In this document: piece by piece, positions 23,851 through 33,288 of the stretch
Numbering within the stretch: the stretch's first letter is position 1
Layout: each line of letters opens with the position of its first letter
NCBI GenBank assembly: GCA_009773185.1
Contig: WPIF01000020.1
Coordinates: 1 to 51,567, forward strand
Reading direction: 5' to 3'
DNA length: 51,567 nt
Origin: Nitrospirota bacterium
GTDB taxonomy: Bacteria; Nitrospirota; Thermodesulfovibrionia; Thermodesulfovibrionales; UBA1546
Position numbers and translations under genes: made by a program
Notes under the pieces: generated by a model
The model's database searches: none
The model's input: only the letters and a program-made list of their open reading frames with translations
What the model was told of the DNA's origin: nothing

Positions 23851-24708
23851 CTATGTCCTGCCTATGTTAGAGTTTACTTCTTTTTTGTATTCTCTGTGAA
23901 GCAATTTTGTTATAGTTCCAACCTTGTATTTATTCTTATCAACTCTGCTTACAGGCATGACCTCCATTGTTGTATTGGTTATAAAGGTCTCAGAGGCATT
24001 GTACAGGGCCTCTTTACTGAATCTGCCTTCTTTAATCTTTATCCTGTTTTTTACGGCTAATCCCAGTATGATTTTTCTTGTGATGCCGTCAAGTATTCCG
24101 CAGTTTGTTGAGGGTGTGCACAAGATTTGATTGGATATAAAAAAAATATTGCTTATCGTTCCCTCGGTGAGATAGCCGTTTGCGTTCAGCATCAATGCCT
24201 CATAGGCGCCTCTTTCTTTTGCCTCGGCCTTTGCAAGGATGTTGTTCAGGAAGTTAAGGGATTTTATCTGTGGATTGACTGCCTCTTTAAGATTTCTTTT
24301 TGTTCCGGATATGATTAACCTAATGCCATTTTTATAATATGCTTTTGGATATTCCTTGAACTCATTGGCAATGATTACAAATGTCGGCTTTTTGCATAGC
24401 TCAGGGTCCAGCCCGACAGGGCCGGGGCCTCTTGATACAGTCAGCCTTATGTATGCATTTTTGAGAGAATTTGCTTCCAGTGTCTTATGTATTGCCGCTT
24501 TTATGCCTGCGGCATTTTTTGGGATACGAAGCCCTATCAATGATGCCGAGCGATGCAGTCTCCTGATATGCTCGTCAAGCATAAAGACAACACCTTCATA
24601 GGAGCGCATTGTTTCATAAATCCCGTCTCCGTACAGGAAACCATGGTCAAAGACCGAGACCCTTGCATCAAGCGCAGGCACGAGCCTGTTATTCAGGTAA
24701 ATAAGCAC
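23851..24708 (-). CDS. Class IV PLP aminotransferase (IlvE/Dat-like)
   Basis: The 285-residue protein has the fold-type IV pattern: ARVSVFDHGFLYGDGIYETMR, RLTVSRGPGPVGLD, Schiff-base lysine K149 in QIKSLNFLNNILAKAEA, EALMLNANGYLTEGTISNIF and ETFITNTTMEVMPV. Family members are branched-chain aminotransferases, D-amino-acid aminotransferases or aminodeoxychorismate lyases; I cannot choose firmly. It begins with GTG and no Shine-Dalgarno, but an extended -10 (TGATATAAT) lies 6 bp upstream, implying a leaderless mRNA. It is divergent from the adjacent hybrid kinase. Confidence 0.88.
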   Translation of the reverse strand: MLIYLNNRLVPALDARVSVFDHGFLYGDGIYETMRSYEGVVFMLDEHIRRLHRSASLIGLRIPKNAAGIKAAIHKTLEANSLKNAYIRLTVSRGPGPVGLDPELCKKPTFVIIANEFKEYPKAYYKNGIRLIISGTKRNLKEAVNPQIKSLNFLNNILAKAEAKERGAYEALMLNANGYLTEGTISNIFFISNQILCTPSTNCGILDGITRKIILGLAVKNRIKIKEGRFSKEALYNASETFITNTTMEVMPVSRVDKNKYKVGTITKLLHREYKKEVNSNIGRT

Positions 24709-24714
24709 GGTCTA

Positions 24715-24723
24715 ATTATATCA
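24715..24723 (-). promoter_or_regulatory. Extended -10 promoter of aminotransferase gene
   Basis: On the minus strand TGA-TATAAT (24723 to 24715) is an extended -10. The -35 is weak. Six bases separate it from the GTG at 24708, so transcription should begin at or next to the start codon. Confidence 0.55.
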
Positions 24724-24743
24724 TTTAAAGGGCGCCATTTTTC

Positions 24744-24771
24744 TTGAAAAAAATACAGAAGGTGTTATGAT
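24744..24771 (+). promoter_or_regulatory. Promoter of hybrid kinase gene
   Basis: TTGAAA (24744-24749), 16-bp spacer, TATGAT (24766-24771). The ATG at 24801 has GGAAGGG upstream, giving a normal leader. It is divergent from the aminotransferase promoter. Confidence 0.5.
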
Positions 24772-24800
24772 TTAGGTTATGGAAAGGAAGGGCATTAGGC

Positions 24801-26978
24801 ATGGTTGAAAAGTTCTTCTCCGGCATGAAAAAAAAGAAGCTGGCCTTTCATCTCGGCATCCTTATCTTTGTTATGCTCCTTATGGGTAACCTCAGTGCGC
24901 TGGTTGACCATTTTCACCATCCGGAAATCCCCTATTTTGACTATGAACATTTGCTAATCGGCGGAATTACAGCTCTCATGATTGTTCTTTTGTCTGCTGG
25001 AGTGATTCAGTACATGCGCCGTCTGGAAAATACCGTAGAGAAGCTCAAAAAATCAGAGGAAACAATACAAAAAGAGAGAGACAAGGCACAGTTGTATCTT
25101 GATATTGCAGGGGTCATGCTTGTGGCAATAGATGCAACCCAGAGGGTTAAACTCATAAATAAGAAGGGATGTGAGGTCTTGGGATATTGCGAGGAGGATA
25201 TAATCGGGAAAAATTGGTTTGATATTTTTATCCCTGAGAAAAGCAGGGAAGATGTCAAGAATGTCTTTGCAAAAATAATGAAGGGCGAGGCAGAGGCGGT
25301 AGAGTATCATGAGAACTCTGTTGTTACCGGAAACGGTGAAGAAAGGCTTATAGCGTGGCATAACTCACTGATAAAGGATGATGAGGGAAATATCACAGGC
25401 ACTTTGAGTTCAGGGGAAGATATTACTGAGCATGAAAGGGCAGAGGAATTCATAAGAAACCTCCTCGAAACAGTGGATGAAGGGTTCATTGTCATAGACC
25501 GGGATTACAGGATAATAAATGCAAACAGGGCATATTGCACGCAGGTCAATATGCCGCTTGAATCAGTAATAGGTAAACACTGTCATGAGGTTTCGCATCA
25601 TATATCAAAGAGGTGTTTTGAGGCAGGCGAGGACTGTTCTGTAAAACGGGCGTTTGAGTCGGGGGAGCCTTATACAGTGCTTCATACACACTACGACGAC
25701 AAGGGGAATGCTATTTATGTGGAGACAAAGTCATACCCTGTTAAGGACGCATCGGGAAAGGTGGTCTCTGCCATAGAGGTAATCAATAATATCACGGAGA
25801 AAAAGAAGCTTGAGGAGCAGCTTCGCCATGCACAGAAGATGGAGGCAGTCGGGACCTTTGCAGGGGGAATTGCACATGACTTTAACAATATCCTTACGGC
25901 AATAATCGGATACGGAAATCTCCTGCAGATGAAGATGCAGGCAGATGAACCATTAAGGGCTTATGTAGACCCGATACTTATATCGGCAGAAAGGGCTGCC
26001 AGCCTGACCCAGAGCCTCCTAGCATTCAGCAGAAAACAGATAATGAACCCAAGGCCGGTAAACCTGAACGAGCTAGTGAATGTGGTGAAAAAACTCGTAG
26101 TGAGGCTCATTGGCGAGGACATAGAGGTTAAGACATTACTTTCAGAGGATGATTTAACAATAATAGCAGACCCCGGCCAGATGGAACAGGTACTGATAAA
26201 CCTTGCAACCAATGCAAGAGATGCCATGCAGGAAGGAGGGGCCTTAACAATCATTACAAAAGCCGTGGAACTGGACAATGAATTTATAATGGCCCATAAC
26301 TACGGGAAGAAAGGGAAGTATGCCTTTGTCTCTGTTACAGACACCGGAACAGGGATGGATGAAAGGACAAAAGAAAAGATATTCGACCCTTTTTTTACAA
26401 CAAAAGAGGTAGGAAAAGGCACCGGGCTCGGGCTTGCAATAGTATACGGCATAATCAAACAGCACAACGGGTACATCAATGTCTACAGTGAACAGGGACA
26501 GGGCACGACATTTAATATATATCTGCCCCTGACTCATAAAGCAGAGGTTAAAGAAACAAAACTTGCTGAAATGGCTCCGTCAATGGAAGGCGCAGAGACA
26601 GTGCTTCTGGCAGAGGATGAAGAAGACGTGAGGCGGATAACAAAGACCGTCCTCGAGAAATTCGGATATAAGGTTATAGAGGCGGTGGATGGAGAAGACG
26701 CCGTAAATAAATTCGTGGAAAACAGAGATAAGATTGAGCTTCTTATATTTGATGTAATAATGCCCGCGAAGACCGGTAAGGAGGCATATAAAGAGATAAA
26801 AAAGATAAGGCCTGATATTAAGGCGCTTTTTGTGAGCGGGTATCCTGCAGAAATATCGGACAGGAAAGGGCTTTTTGAAGAAGGAATAAATTTTGTCCCG
26901 AAGCCTGTTTCTCCGACAGGGCTTTTGAAAAAGGTGAGGGAAATACTTGATAAAAAAAGAGTGGACAGCATTTCGTAA
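24801..26978 (+). CDS. Membrane hybrid histidine kinase (PAS-PAS-HisKA-HATPase-REC)
   Basis: The 725-residue protein has two membrane helices (about 14-35 and 48-70), two PAS domains (about 90-210 and 215-335), a HisKA H-box (FAGGIAHDFNNIL), HATPase (NLATNARDAM, DTGTGMDE, GTGLGLAIVYG) and a C-terminal receiver (acceptor in IFDVIMPAKTG). The second PAS is Cys-rich (GKHCHE...RCFEAGEDC). From that PAS to the end it closely parallels the kinase at 46179, so the two are paralogs. No partner regulator is adjacent. It is probably transcribed alone. Confidence 0.92.
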   Translation: MVEKFFSGMKKKKLAFHLGILIFVMLLMGNLSALVDHFHHPEIPYFDYEHLLIGGITALMIVLLSAGVIQYMRRLENTVEKLKKSEETIQKERDKAQLYLDIAGVMLVAIDATQRVKLINKKGCEVLGYCEEDIIGKNWFDIFIPEKSREDVKNVFAKIMKGEAEAVEYHENSVVTGNGEERLIAWHNSLIKDDEGNITGTLSSGEDITEHERAEEFIRNLLETVDEGFIVIDRDYRIINANRAYCTQVNMPLESVIGKHCHEVSHHISKRCFEAGEDCSVKRAFESGEPYTVLHTHYDDKGNAIYVETKSYPVKDASGKVVSAIEVINNITEKKKLEEQLRHAQKMEAVGTFAGGIAHDFNNILTAIIGYGNLLQMKMQADEPLRAYVDPILISAERAASLTQSLLAFSRKQIMNPRPVNLNELVNVVKKLVVRLIGEDIEVKTLLSEDDLTIIADPGQMEQVLINLATNARDAMQEGGALTIITKAVELDNEFIMAHNYGKKGKYAFVSVTDTGTGMDERTKEKIFDPFFTTKEVGKGTGLGLAIVYGIIKQHNGYINVYSEQGQGTTFNIYLPLTHKAEVKETKLAEMAPSMEGAETVLLAEDEEDVRRITKTVLEKFGYKVIEAVDGEDAVNKFVENRDKIELLIFDVIMPAKTGKEAYKEIKKIRPDIKALFVSGYPAEISDRKGLFEEGINFVPKPVSPTGLLKKVREILDKKRVDSIS

Positions 26979-27064
26979 AAGATAAAATAGCCCTCCTTTT
27001 TCTTAACAATCGCCAAAAACAATTGCGTAAAAATATGAAATATGTTTTATAATTAATTCCTCTT

Positions 27065-27118
27065 GTCACCCTGAACTTGATTCAGGGTCTAAGATGCTGA
27101 AACGAGTTCAGCATGACA
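27065..27118 (+). repeat. REP-like double hairpin
   Basis: Two adjacent hairpins, ACCCTGAA/TTCAGGGT (27068-27088) and ATGCTGAA/TTCAGCAT (27094-27114), are enclosed by TGTCA/TGACA. Similar tandem hairpins are widespread intergenic repeats in bacteria. The element ends 18 bp before the decarboxylase start. Confidence 0.8.
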
Positions 27119-27135
27119 CATTTTCAGGAGTTATA

Positions 27136-28299
27136 ATGCCCAGGACCTTTAAGGTAGAAAAGTATCATACAGGGATTGTTTCCAAGACAACATTGTTCAA
27201 GGTCTTAAAGTACCTTGAACGGAAGAATATTGAGACGCCTTTTCTTCTTGTGGATAAGGAAAAGGTCATGGAAAAAGTATCCCTGATAGGCCGCAATATA
27301 AAAAACTCCACGGTCTTTTATGCTGTTAAGGCCAATCCTGATATCGAGGTAATAAAACTTGTCAATAAACTTGAGATGGGCTTTGAGATAGCCTCTGAGG
27401 GGGAATTGAAACTGCTCACATCCATAGGCGTTAAGCCCGAGAGAATCATATCCAGCAATCCCGTAAAATCTTTTAAGTTTTTAAAGATTGCCGCTTCCTG
27501 CGGCGTGAATTATTTCTCCTATGATTCTGTGGCAGAGGTGGATAAGCTTGCAAGGATTCTGCCGGGATGCAATGTCTATGTCAGGCTTTCTGTGCCTAAT
27601 GAGGGCAGTGAATGGCCGCTCAGCAAGAAGTTCGGAGTTGAAGTTGATGAGGCTGCGGAATTGCTTTCTTATGCAGGGGACAAGGGGCTTAATCCTGTCG
27701 GCGTCACATTTCATGTGGGTTCTCAGTGCACTAACATGTATAACTGGAACAGCGCACTGGATAAGGCAAAGGCCTTATGGGATATCGCCGGGAAAAAGGG
27801 CATAAGGCTTTCTCTCCTGAATATCGGCGGAGGGTATCCGATAAAATACACAAAAAATGTAGTTGATGTTGATGCAATAGATAAAAATATAAATAAGCTC
27901 ATCCGTGAAAAATTTCCTCATGATGTAAGGGTGTTTATAGAGCCGGGAAGGGCGGTTGTAGGCGATGCAGGCATATTTGTAACTTCAGTCATAGGAAAGG
28001 CCGGAAGGGCTGATGTGAACTGGCTTCATATAGACGTAGGGGTTTTTAACGGCCTGATGGAAAGCGTCGGGGGGATAAAGTACACGTATCTTGTTGAGAC
28101 CTCAAGGGATACAAAACATAAAAAGAGATGGACGCTGGCAGGCCCGAGCTGTGACAGTTTTGACGTGATTGACAAGGATGTGATGCTTCCCGAGCCGGAG
28201 ATTGGCGGGCTGGTGCTTATACTTTCAAGCGGGGCCTATACGATATCTTATGCATCGGAATTTAACGGGTTTTCAATACCAAAGACGATTTTGATATAA
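27136..28299 (+). CDS. Ornithine/lysine-type PLP decarboxylase
   Basis: The product (387 residues) is a fold-type III decarboxylase: PLP lysine K65 in FYAVKANPD, HVGSQ, LNIGGGYP for the phosphate, EPGRAVV, and a GPSCDSFD motif whose Cys and Asp enter the partner subunit's active site, as in eukaryotic-type ornithine decarboxylases. The substrate could be ornithine or lysine. The ATG at 27136 has CAGGAG 5 bp upstream; a start at 27094 is rejected because it lies in a REP-like hairpin. The following spermidine synthase gene makes putrescine supply the likely role. Confidence 0.88.
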   Translation: MPRTFKVEKYHTGIVSKTTLFKVLKYLERKNIETPFLLVDKEKVMEKVSLIGRNIKNSTVFYAVKANPDIEVIKLVNKLEMGFEIASEGELKLLTSIGVKPERIISSNPVKSFKFLKIAASCGVNYFSYDSVAEVDKLARILPGCNVYVRLSVPNEGSEWPLSKKFGVEVDEAAELLSYAGDKGLNPVGVTFHVGSQCTNMYNWNSALDKAKALWDIAGKKGIRLSLLNIGGGYPIKYTKNVVDVDAIDKNINKLIREKFPHDVRVFIEPGRAVVGDAGIFVTSVIGKAGRADVNWLHIDVGVFNGLMESVGGIKYTYLVETSRDTKHKKRWTLAGPSCDSFDVIDKDVMLPEPEIGGLVLILSSGAYTISYASEFNGFSIPKTILI

Positions 28300-28311
28300 G
28301 CGATGAGGAAG

Positions 28312-28441
28312 AAACAAGCAGGATATAATATTCTCGCTCATTCTCGCTGCGCTCCGAGGGATTTTGCCTCTTGATATTTAATTTTATGACTGTAGGACTA
28401 TCGGCAAAATAAACCGCTCGAATACCATATCCTGCTTGTTT
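28312..28441 (+). repeat. Branched covarying intergenic element, copy 2
   Basis: Outer arms AAACAAGCAGGATAT (28312-28326) and ATATCCTGCTTGTTT (28427-28441) pair perfectly over 15 bp. The core (CTCGCTCATTCTCGC, GCTCCGAGG, ATTTTGCC...GGCAAAATAAACCGCTCGAATA) matches the other copies. TATAAT begins at its right edge (28441-28446). Confidence 0.9.
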
Positions 28442-28477
28442 ATAATTTTAAAATGAAAACAATAAGGGAGGGACAAG

Positions 28478-29314
28478 ATGATAAAGTTTCATGAAAAAGA
28501 TCCGTATGCGCCTATTCAATACAGCTATGAAGTGGAAGATATTTTATACAGGGGCAAGAGCAAATTTCAGGAAATCATGGTTATTCAAAACCCGCATTTC
28601 GGAAAGATGCTTATCCTTGACGGAGTTGTCCAGATAACAGAGAGGGATGAATTCTTTTATCATGAGATGCTCACCCATGTTGCGCTTCATGCCCACCCTG
28701 CGCCAAAGAAGGTGATTGTTATCGGAGGCGGAGACGGCGGCGCTGTGAGAGAGATTTTAAAGCACAAAACAGTTGAAAAGGTATATTTCATCGAGATAGA
28801 CGAAGAGGTCATAAATGTTTCAAGAAAGTTTTTCCCGACAGTGGCATGTGATGTTGACGACCCCCGCGTTGAGATAAAATGCATGGACGGAGCTGAATTT
28901 GTCAGAGGGCGCAGTTCTGATATTGATGCCGTTATAGTTGATTCAACAGATATAGTAGGTTTTGCAACGAGCCTCTTCACTAAAGAATTTTTCACATCAA
29001 TAAAAAACTGCCTGACTGAGAACGGGTTTTACGTGACACTTTCCGAGTCCCTTCATTTTCATAAGGATATTGTCATAGAGGTCCAGGAGACGATGAAGGG
29101 TGTATTCCCGCTGGTTGACCTCTATGCTGCGCCGATAGCAACTTATGCAGGCAACTGGTGGACTTTCTCTGTGGGCTCAAAAGGGCTTTCGCCCCGCGAG
29201 ATGAGGCAAAAGTTCGATATAAAGACAAAGTATTACAGTGACGAGATACACCAACAGGCTTTTCTGCCCAAAGGCATGTACGAAAAGCTTATGCAGAAAA
29301 AGCTTGAGTGGTAG
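28478..29314 (+). CDS. speE: Spermidine synthase
   Basis: The 278-residue aminopropyltransferase shows YHEMLTHVAL, the SAM/dcSAM-binding VIGGGDGGAVREILKH, EIDEEVI, and the catalytic DSTD motif (VIVDSTDIVG), with PTYXSG-like downstream segments. It transfers an aminopropyl group from decarboxylated SAM to putrescine. AGGGAGGG precedes the ATG. It lies after the decarboxylase and a branched repeat, making a short polyamine operon. No speD is in the window. Confidence 0.94.
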   Translation: MIKFHEKDPYAPIQYSYEVEDILYRGKSKFQEIMVIQNPHFGKMLILDGVVQITERDEFFYHEMLTHVALHAHPAPKKVIVIGGGDGGAVREILKHKTVEKVYFIEIDEEVINVSRKFFPTVACDVDDPRVEIKCMDGAEFVRGRSSDIDAVIVDSTDIVGFATSLFTKEFFTSIKNCLTENGFYVTLSESLHFHKDIVIEVQETMKGVFPLVDLYAAPIATYAGNWWTFSVGSKGLSPREMRQKFDIKTKYYSDEIHQQAFLPKGMYEKLMQKKLEW

Positions 29315-29389
29315 GGAGACTCCCGGGCATTAAAAACTTCTGGTAAATTAATGCTAAGTCTTTTAAAAAGAAGAAAAAAATTGGGTCAC

Positions 29390-29417
29390 TTGACATGAAA
29401 AATGTTTTCCTGATAAA
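29390..29417 (+). promoter_or_regulatory. hrcA operon promoter
   Basis: TTGACA (29390-29395) and GATAAA (29412-29417), 16 bp apart, immediately upstream of the CIRCE operator. Confidence 0.7.
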
Positions 29418-29420
29418 CTA

Positions 29421-29447
29421 TTAGCACTCTCAATGCGAGAGTGCTAA
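29421..29447 (+). promoter_or_regulatory. CIRCE operator
   Basis: TTAGCACTC-N9-GAGTGCTAA is a perfect CIRCE inverted repeat, the binding site of HrcA. It overlaps the expected transcription start of hrcA-grpE-dnaK, so heat-shock genes should be repressed by HrcA at low temperature. Confidence 0.97.
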
Positions 29448-29468
29448 TACCCTTAGAGGTCTAAGAAA

Positions 29469-30503
29469 ATGCTTAATGAAAGAAGCCAAAAGGTACTCTG
29501 CGCAATAGTACAGACCTATATAAACAACCCTGAACCTGTGGGGTCAGGGTTTATTACAAAGAGATATTCTTTTAACCTTTCTCCGGCTACGGTCAGGAAT
29601 ATAATGGCAGACCTTGAGGAACAGGGTTTTCTCAGCCAGCCACATACATCTGCCGGCAGGATACCCACAGACATGGGTTACAGGTTATTTGTAAATTCTC
29701 TGCATTCAGAGATTGAATACCAGCCTGATAACAGGTCCAATCTTTACAAAATGGTTAATGAGCTGGAATCCATAAAGGATGACATAAATATACTTCTTGA
29801 GGAAACAACTAAAAGGCTTTCCGGTTTCTCCCACTATCTCAGCGTCGCAGTTTCTCCCAGCACAAGGATATCTACTTTTAACAGGATTGAATTTTTAAGG
29901 CACAGGGGCAGCCAAGTAGTTGCGGTGCTTCTTACAGATGAGGGGCTTATCAAGAATAAGGTCCTGGATGTGGGGTCAGAGCTTTCGCAGCGCCATCTTA
30001 ACAGGATATCCGAATACCTTAATTCAGAATTCCATGGTTATTCCCTTATCGAGATCCGCGCAAAGATACTCAGGGAAATGGCAAGAGAGAAAGACCTGTG
30101 CGATACGCTCATTTCCAGGGCCATAAGGATATGTAAAGATGCATTGTTTTTTCCTTATGATGACCTCTTTATTTCAGGATTTGCAGAGGTTCTCGGGCTG
30201 CCTGATTTATCGGATGTGGAAAAAATAAAAGAGATTTCGAAAGCAATAGAGGACAAACATCACATGCTTCAGATACTTGAAAAGATTTCTGATACCGATG
30301 GTGTTAAGGTGATAATCGGAGCTGAAAATTCTATAATGCAGATGAAGGGATTCAGCCTTGTGGCAGCGTCTTATAAAGAGGGTGACAGGCCCATCGGCTG
30401 TGTTGGTATGATCGGCCCAACGAGGATGGACTATTCCAGGGCTATTGCAGTGGTTAATACGACTGCGAGATTCCTTACGAGGATAGTAACAGACAGAAAA
30501 TGA
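29469..30503 (+). CDS. hrcA: Heat-shock repressor HrcA
   Basis: The 344-residue protein has an N-terminal winged helix (KVLCAIVQTYINNPEPVGSGF, LSPATVRNIMADLEEQGFL, HTSAGRIPTDMGYR) and a C-terminal region with AENSIMQMKGFSLV and GCVGMIGPTRMDYSRAI. It binds CIRCE, found 22 bp upstream, so it should repress its own operon. AGAGGT is the likely ribosome binding site. The stop overlaps grpE by 4 bp. Confidence 0.96.
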   Translation: MLNERSQKVLCAIVQTYINNPEPVGSGFITKRYSFNLSPATVRNIMADLEEQGFLSQPHTSAGRIPTDMGYRLFVNSLHSEIEYQPDNRSNLYKMVNELESIKDDINILLEETTKRLSGFSHYLSVAVSPSTRISTFNRIEFLRHRGSQVVAVLLTDEGLIKNKVLDVGSELSQRHLNRISEYLNSEFHGYSLIEIRAKILREMAREKDLCDTLISRAIRICKDALFFPYDDLFISGFAEVLGLPDLSDVEKIKEISKAIEDKHHMLQILEKISDTDGVKVIIGAENSIMQMKGFSLVAASYKEGDRPIGCVGMIGPTRMDYSRAIAVVNTTARFLTRIVTDRK

Positions 30504-31201
30504 AGAAAAGAAAGAAAGAGGATTTTATAGAAAACGGGACAGATAAAGTGGCTGGCATTGAAGATTCTGAAAATCAGGATTCTGCCGAGGCTGAGGCTGA
30601 AAAAAAAGTCGGTACGACTCGCAACCGGGATGCCGAGGCTGAAGTTTTACAGGGAAAGAATCTTGAGGAAGAGCTGAATGACCAGAAAGACAAGTATCTG
30701 CGGCTGTATGCAGAGTTTGAGAATTATAAGAAAAGGGTGGCCAAAGATAAGGAGGAACTCGTAAGGTATGGCAATGAATCACTGCTTTATGAGCTTATGC
30801 CTGTACTTGACAACCTTGAAATGGCCTTAAAGCACGCGTCAAATGATGTAAATGATGATACATCGGCAGAATATCAACCGAGGATGGCAGGGCTTGTTCA
30901 GGGCGTGGAAATAACACTAAGGGAATTTTTAAAGGTCATTGATAAGTTTGGGCTTACTCCAATAAGTGCGATTAACAGGATATTTGACCCTTCACTGCAC
31001 CATGCGATGACACAAGTTGAGAGGGACGATGTTGATGAGCATACAGTTGTGGAGGAATTCAGAAAAGGATATATGCTCAGGGATAAGGTATTAAGGCCTT
31101 CACTGGTGGCAGTATCTAAGAAGACAGAAGACAGTATACAGAATACAGAAGTCAGTCAGGAAAAAGAAAATACAGAAGAAAACATAGAGGAGGAGATGTA
31201 A
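30500..31201 (+). CDS. grpE: Nucleotide exchange factor GrpE
   Basis: The 233-residue protein has a charged N-terminal tail, a coiled coil ([32 protein letters not shown]) and the C-terminal beta domain ([24 protein letters not shown]... [19 protein letters not shown]). It drives ADP release from DnaK. It sits between hrcA (4-bp overlap) and dnaK (1-bp gap). The C-terminal tail of about 25 Glu-rich residues is longer than usual. Confidence 0.95.
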   Translation: MKKRKKEDFIENGTDKVAGIEDSENQDSAEAEAEKKVGTTRNRDAEAEVLQGKNLEEELNDQKDKYLRLYAEFENYKKRVAKDKEELVRYGNESLLYELMPVLDNLEMALKHASNDVNDDTSAEYQPRMAGLVQGVEITLREFLKVIDKFGLTPISAINRIFDPSLHHAMTQVERDDVDEHTVVEEFRKGYMLRDKVLRPSLVAVSKKTEDSIQNTEVSQEKENTEENIEEEM

Positions 31202-31202
31202 G

Positions 31203-33131
31203 ATGGCTAAAGCAATTGGAATAGACCTTGGGACAACCAACTCTGTTGTTGCAGTTGTTCAGGGCGGAGAGCAGGTAGTAATACCGAACCAGGAGGGAAC
31301 AAGGACAACCCCTTCTGTTGTTGCATTTACGGAAAAAGGAGAAAGACTGGTAGGACAGATAGCAAAAAGACAGGCAATCACAAATCCTGAGAACACGATA
31401 TTCTCCATAAAAAGGCTGATGGGAAGGAAATATAATTCCCCTGAGGTGGACCATGCAAAGAAACGCCTTCCATATAAGATTGTGGAGGCGCCAAACGGAG
31501 ATGCCCATGTTGAGATAAGGGGCAAGCGTTATTCACCGCCGGAGATTTCAGCAATGATACTCCAGAAACTAAAACAGGCAGCCGAGGATTATCTCGGAGA
31601 GACCATTAACGATGCTGTTATAACAGTCCCTGCCTATTTTGATGACAGTCAGCGTCAGGCCACGAAAGACGCGGGAAAGATTGCAGGGCTAAATGTCCTC
31701 AGGATAATAAACGAGCCTACAGCAGCTTCTCTGGCCTATGGCATGGACAAAAAGAAAGAGGAAAAGATCGCAGTTTATGATTTAGGCGGCGGGACGTTTG
31801 ATATATCAATACTTGAGATTGGACAGGGAGTAATTGAGGTAAAATCCACAAACGGCGATACATATCTTGGCGGCGACGATTTTGATATCAGGATTATAGA
31901 CTGGATGGTCGAGGAATTCAGGAAAGACCAGGGCATTGACCTCAAGCATGACAAGATGGCATTGCAGAGGCTTAAGGAGGCTGCGGAAAGGGCGAAGATA
32001 GAACTCTCAGCTGCTGCTGAGACTGAGATAAACCTGCCGTTTGTCACAGCAGACGCAACAGGGCCAAAGCATATGCTCATGAAACTCACAAGGGCCCAGC
32101 TTGAACAGCTCACAGGAGACCTTATAGAAAATACAACAGGGCCATGCAAAAATGCCCTTAAAGACGCAAATCTGTCTGCTTCGAACATTGATGAAGTCCT
32201 GCTCGTTGGCGGGCAGACAAGGACGCCAAAGGTACAGCAGACAGTTCAGGATTTTTTTGGGAAAGAGCCTAACAAGACAGTTAACCCTGATGAGGTTGTT
32301 GCTGTTGGCGCCGCAATACAGGGCGCAGTGCTTAAGGGAGAGGTTAAAGAAGTCTTGCTCCTTGATGTAACCCCTCTGTCTCTTGGAATCGAGACACTTG
32401 GAGGGATATTCACAAAGATAATAGAGAGGAATTCTACTATCCCGACAAAGAAGAGCCAGGTATTTTCAACAGCTGCTGATAACCAGCCGGCTGTCACAAT
32501 AAAGATATGTCAGGGCGAAAGGGAGATGGCTTCGGATAACAAGTTGCTTGGAAATTTTGAGCTCATTGGCATTCCGCCTGCGCCGAGAGGGATTCCTCAG
32601 ATAGAGGTGACCTTTGATATTGATGCAAACGGCATACTGCATGTATCTGCCAAAGACCTTGGAACCGGTAAAGAACAGTCAATCAGGATAACTGCCTCAA
32701 GCGGGCTCAATGATGAAGAAGTTAAAAAGATGATGCGCGACGCAGAGTCTCATGCAGAAGATGACAGAAATAAAAAACAGCTTGCAGAGGTAAGGAATGA
32801 GGCAGACACACTTGTTTACAGCGTTGAAAAATCCCTGCGTGATTACGGGAGCAAATTAAGCGAACCCGAGAAGAAGGAGATAGAAGAGACGCTCGAAAAG
32901 TGCAAGAAGGTAAAAGACTCAAGTACAGATGTTTCAGAGATAAAATCTTCTGTTGAAAACCTTATGAAGGCCTCGCATAAACTTGCAGAGCATATCTATA
33001 AGGCAGCAGGCGCACAGCAGGCAGGTGGTGCAGGCGCTGGCTCTGATGCAGGCAAAGCAGGAGCCAAGGCAGGCGAAGAAGAGGTTGTTGAAGCAGAATT
33101 TGAGGATGTGGATAAGAATAAAGAAAAATAA
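31203..33131 (+). CDS. dnaK: Chaperone DnaK (Hsp70)
   Basis: The 642-residue Hsp70 begins [18 protein letters not shown] and carries [49 protein letters not shown] and [14 protein letters not shown], followed by the substrate-binding domain ([13 protein letters not shown]) and an Ala/Gly-rich tail. The last residues ([13 protein letters not shown]) are typical. It lies in the HrcA/CIRCE operon, with a branched repeat element before dnaJ. Confidence 0.98.
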   Translation: MAKAIGIDLGTTNSVVAVVQGGEQVVIPNQEGTRTTPSVVAFTEKGERLVGQIAKRQAITNPENTIFSIKRLMGRKYNSPEVDHAKKRLPYKIVEAPNGDAHVEIRGKRYSPPEISAMILQKLKQAAEDYLGETINDAVITVPAYFDDSQRQATKDAGKIAGLNVLRIINEPTAASLAYGMDKKKEEKIAVYDLGGGTFDISILEIGQGVIEVKSTNGDTYLGGDDFDIRIIDWMVEEFRKDQGIDLKHDKMALQRLKEAAERAKIELSAAAETEINLPFVTADATGPKHMLMKLTRAQLEQLTGDLIENTTGPCKNALKDANLSASNIDEVLLVGGQTRTPKVQQTVQDFFGKEPNKTVNPDEVVAVGAAIQGAVLKGEVKEVLLLDVTPLSLGIETLGGIFTKIIERNSTIPTKKSQVFSTAADNQPAVTIKICQGEREMASDNKLLGNFELIGIPPAPRGIPQIEVTFDIDANGILHVSAKDLGTGKEQSIRITASSGLNDEEVKKMMRDAESHAEDDRNKKQLAEVRNEADTLVYSVEKSLRDYGSKLSEPEKKEIEETLEKCKKVKDSSTDVSEIKSSVENLMKASHKLAEHIYKAAGAQQAGGAGAGSDAGKAGAKAGEEEVVEAEFEDVDKNKEK

Positions 33132-33133
33132 GA

Positions 33134-33274
33134 ATATAGAGAGGATACAGCATTTTCGCTCATTCTCGCCCCGATAGTATCGGGACTCCGAGGATTTTGC
33201 CTCTTTACCTCTGTGATAAATGCAGTCGGAATATCGGCAAAATAAACCGCTCGAATACTGTATCCTCTCTGTAT
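33134..33274 (+). repeat. Branched covarying intergenic element, copy 3
   Basis: Outer arms AGAGAGGATACAG (33138-33150) and CTGTATCCTCTCT (33258-33270) pair perfectly, extended by partial pairing outside. The inner hairpin is enlarged by CCCGATA-G-TATCGGG. The core otherwise matches copies 1 and 2. It lies between dnaK and dnaJ, and TATAAT (33272-33277) falls at its right edge. Confidence 0.9.
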
Positions 33275-33288
33275 AATAGATGGGTTAA

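Noticed and set aside
27094-27135. An earlier start for the decarboxylase giving an N-terminus MLKRVQHDTF
   Set aside because: This stretch is translated from a REP-like double hairpin (27065-27118). The ATG at 27136 has a proper Shine-Dalgarno.
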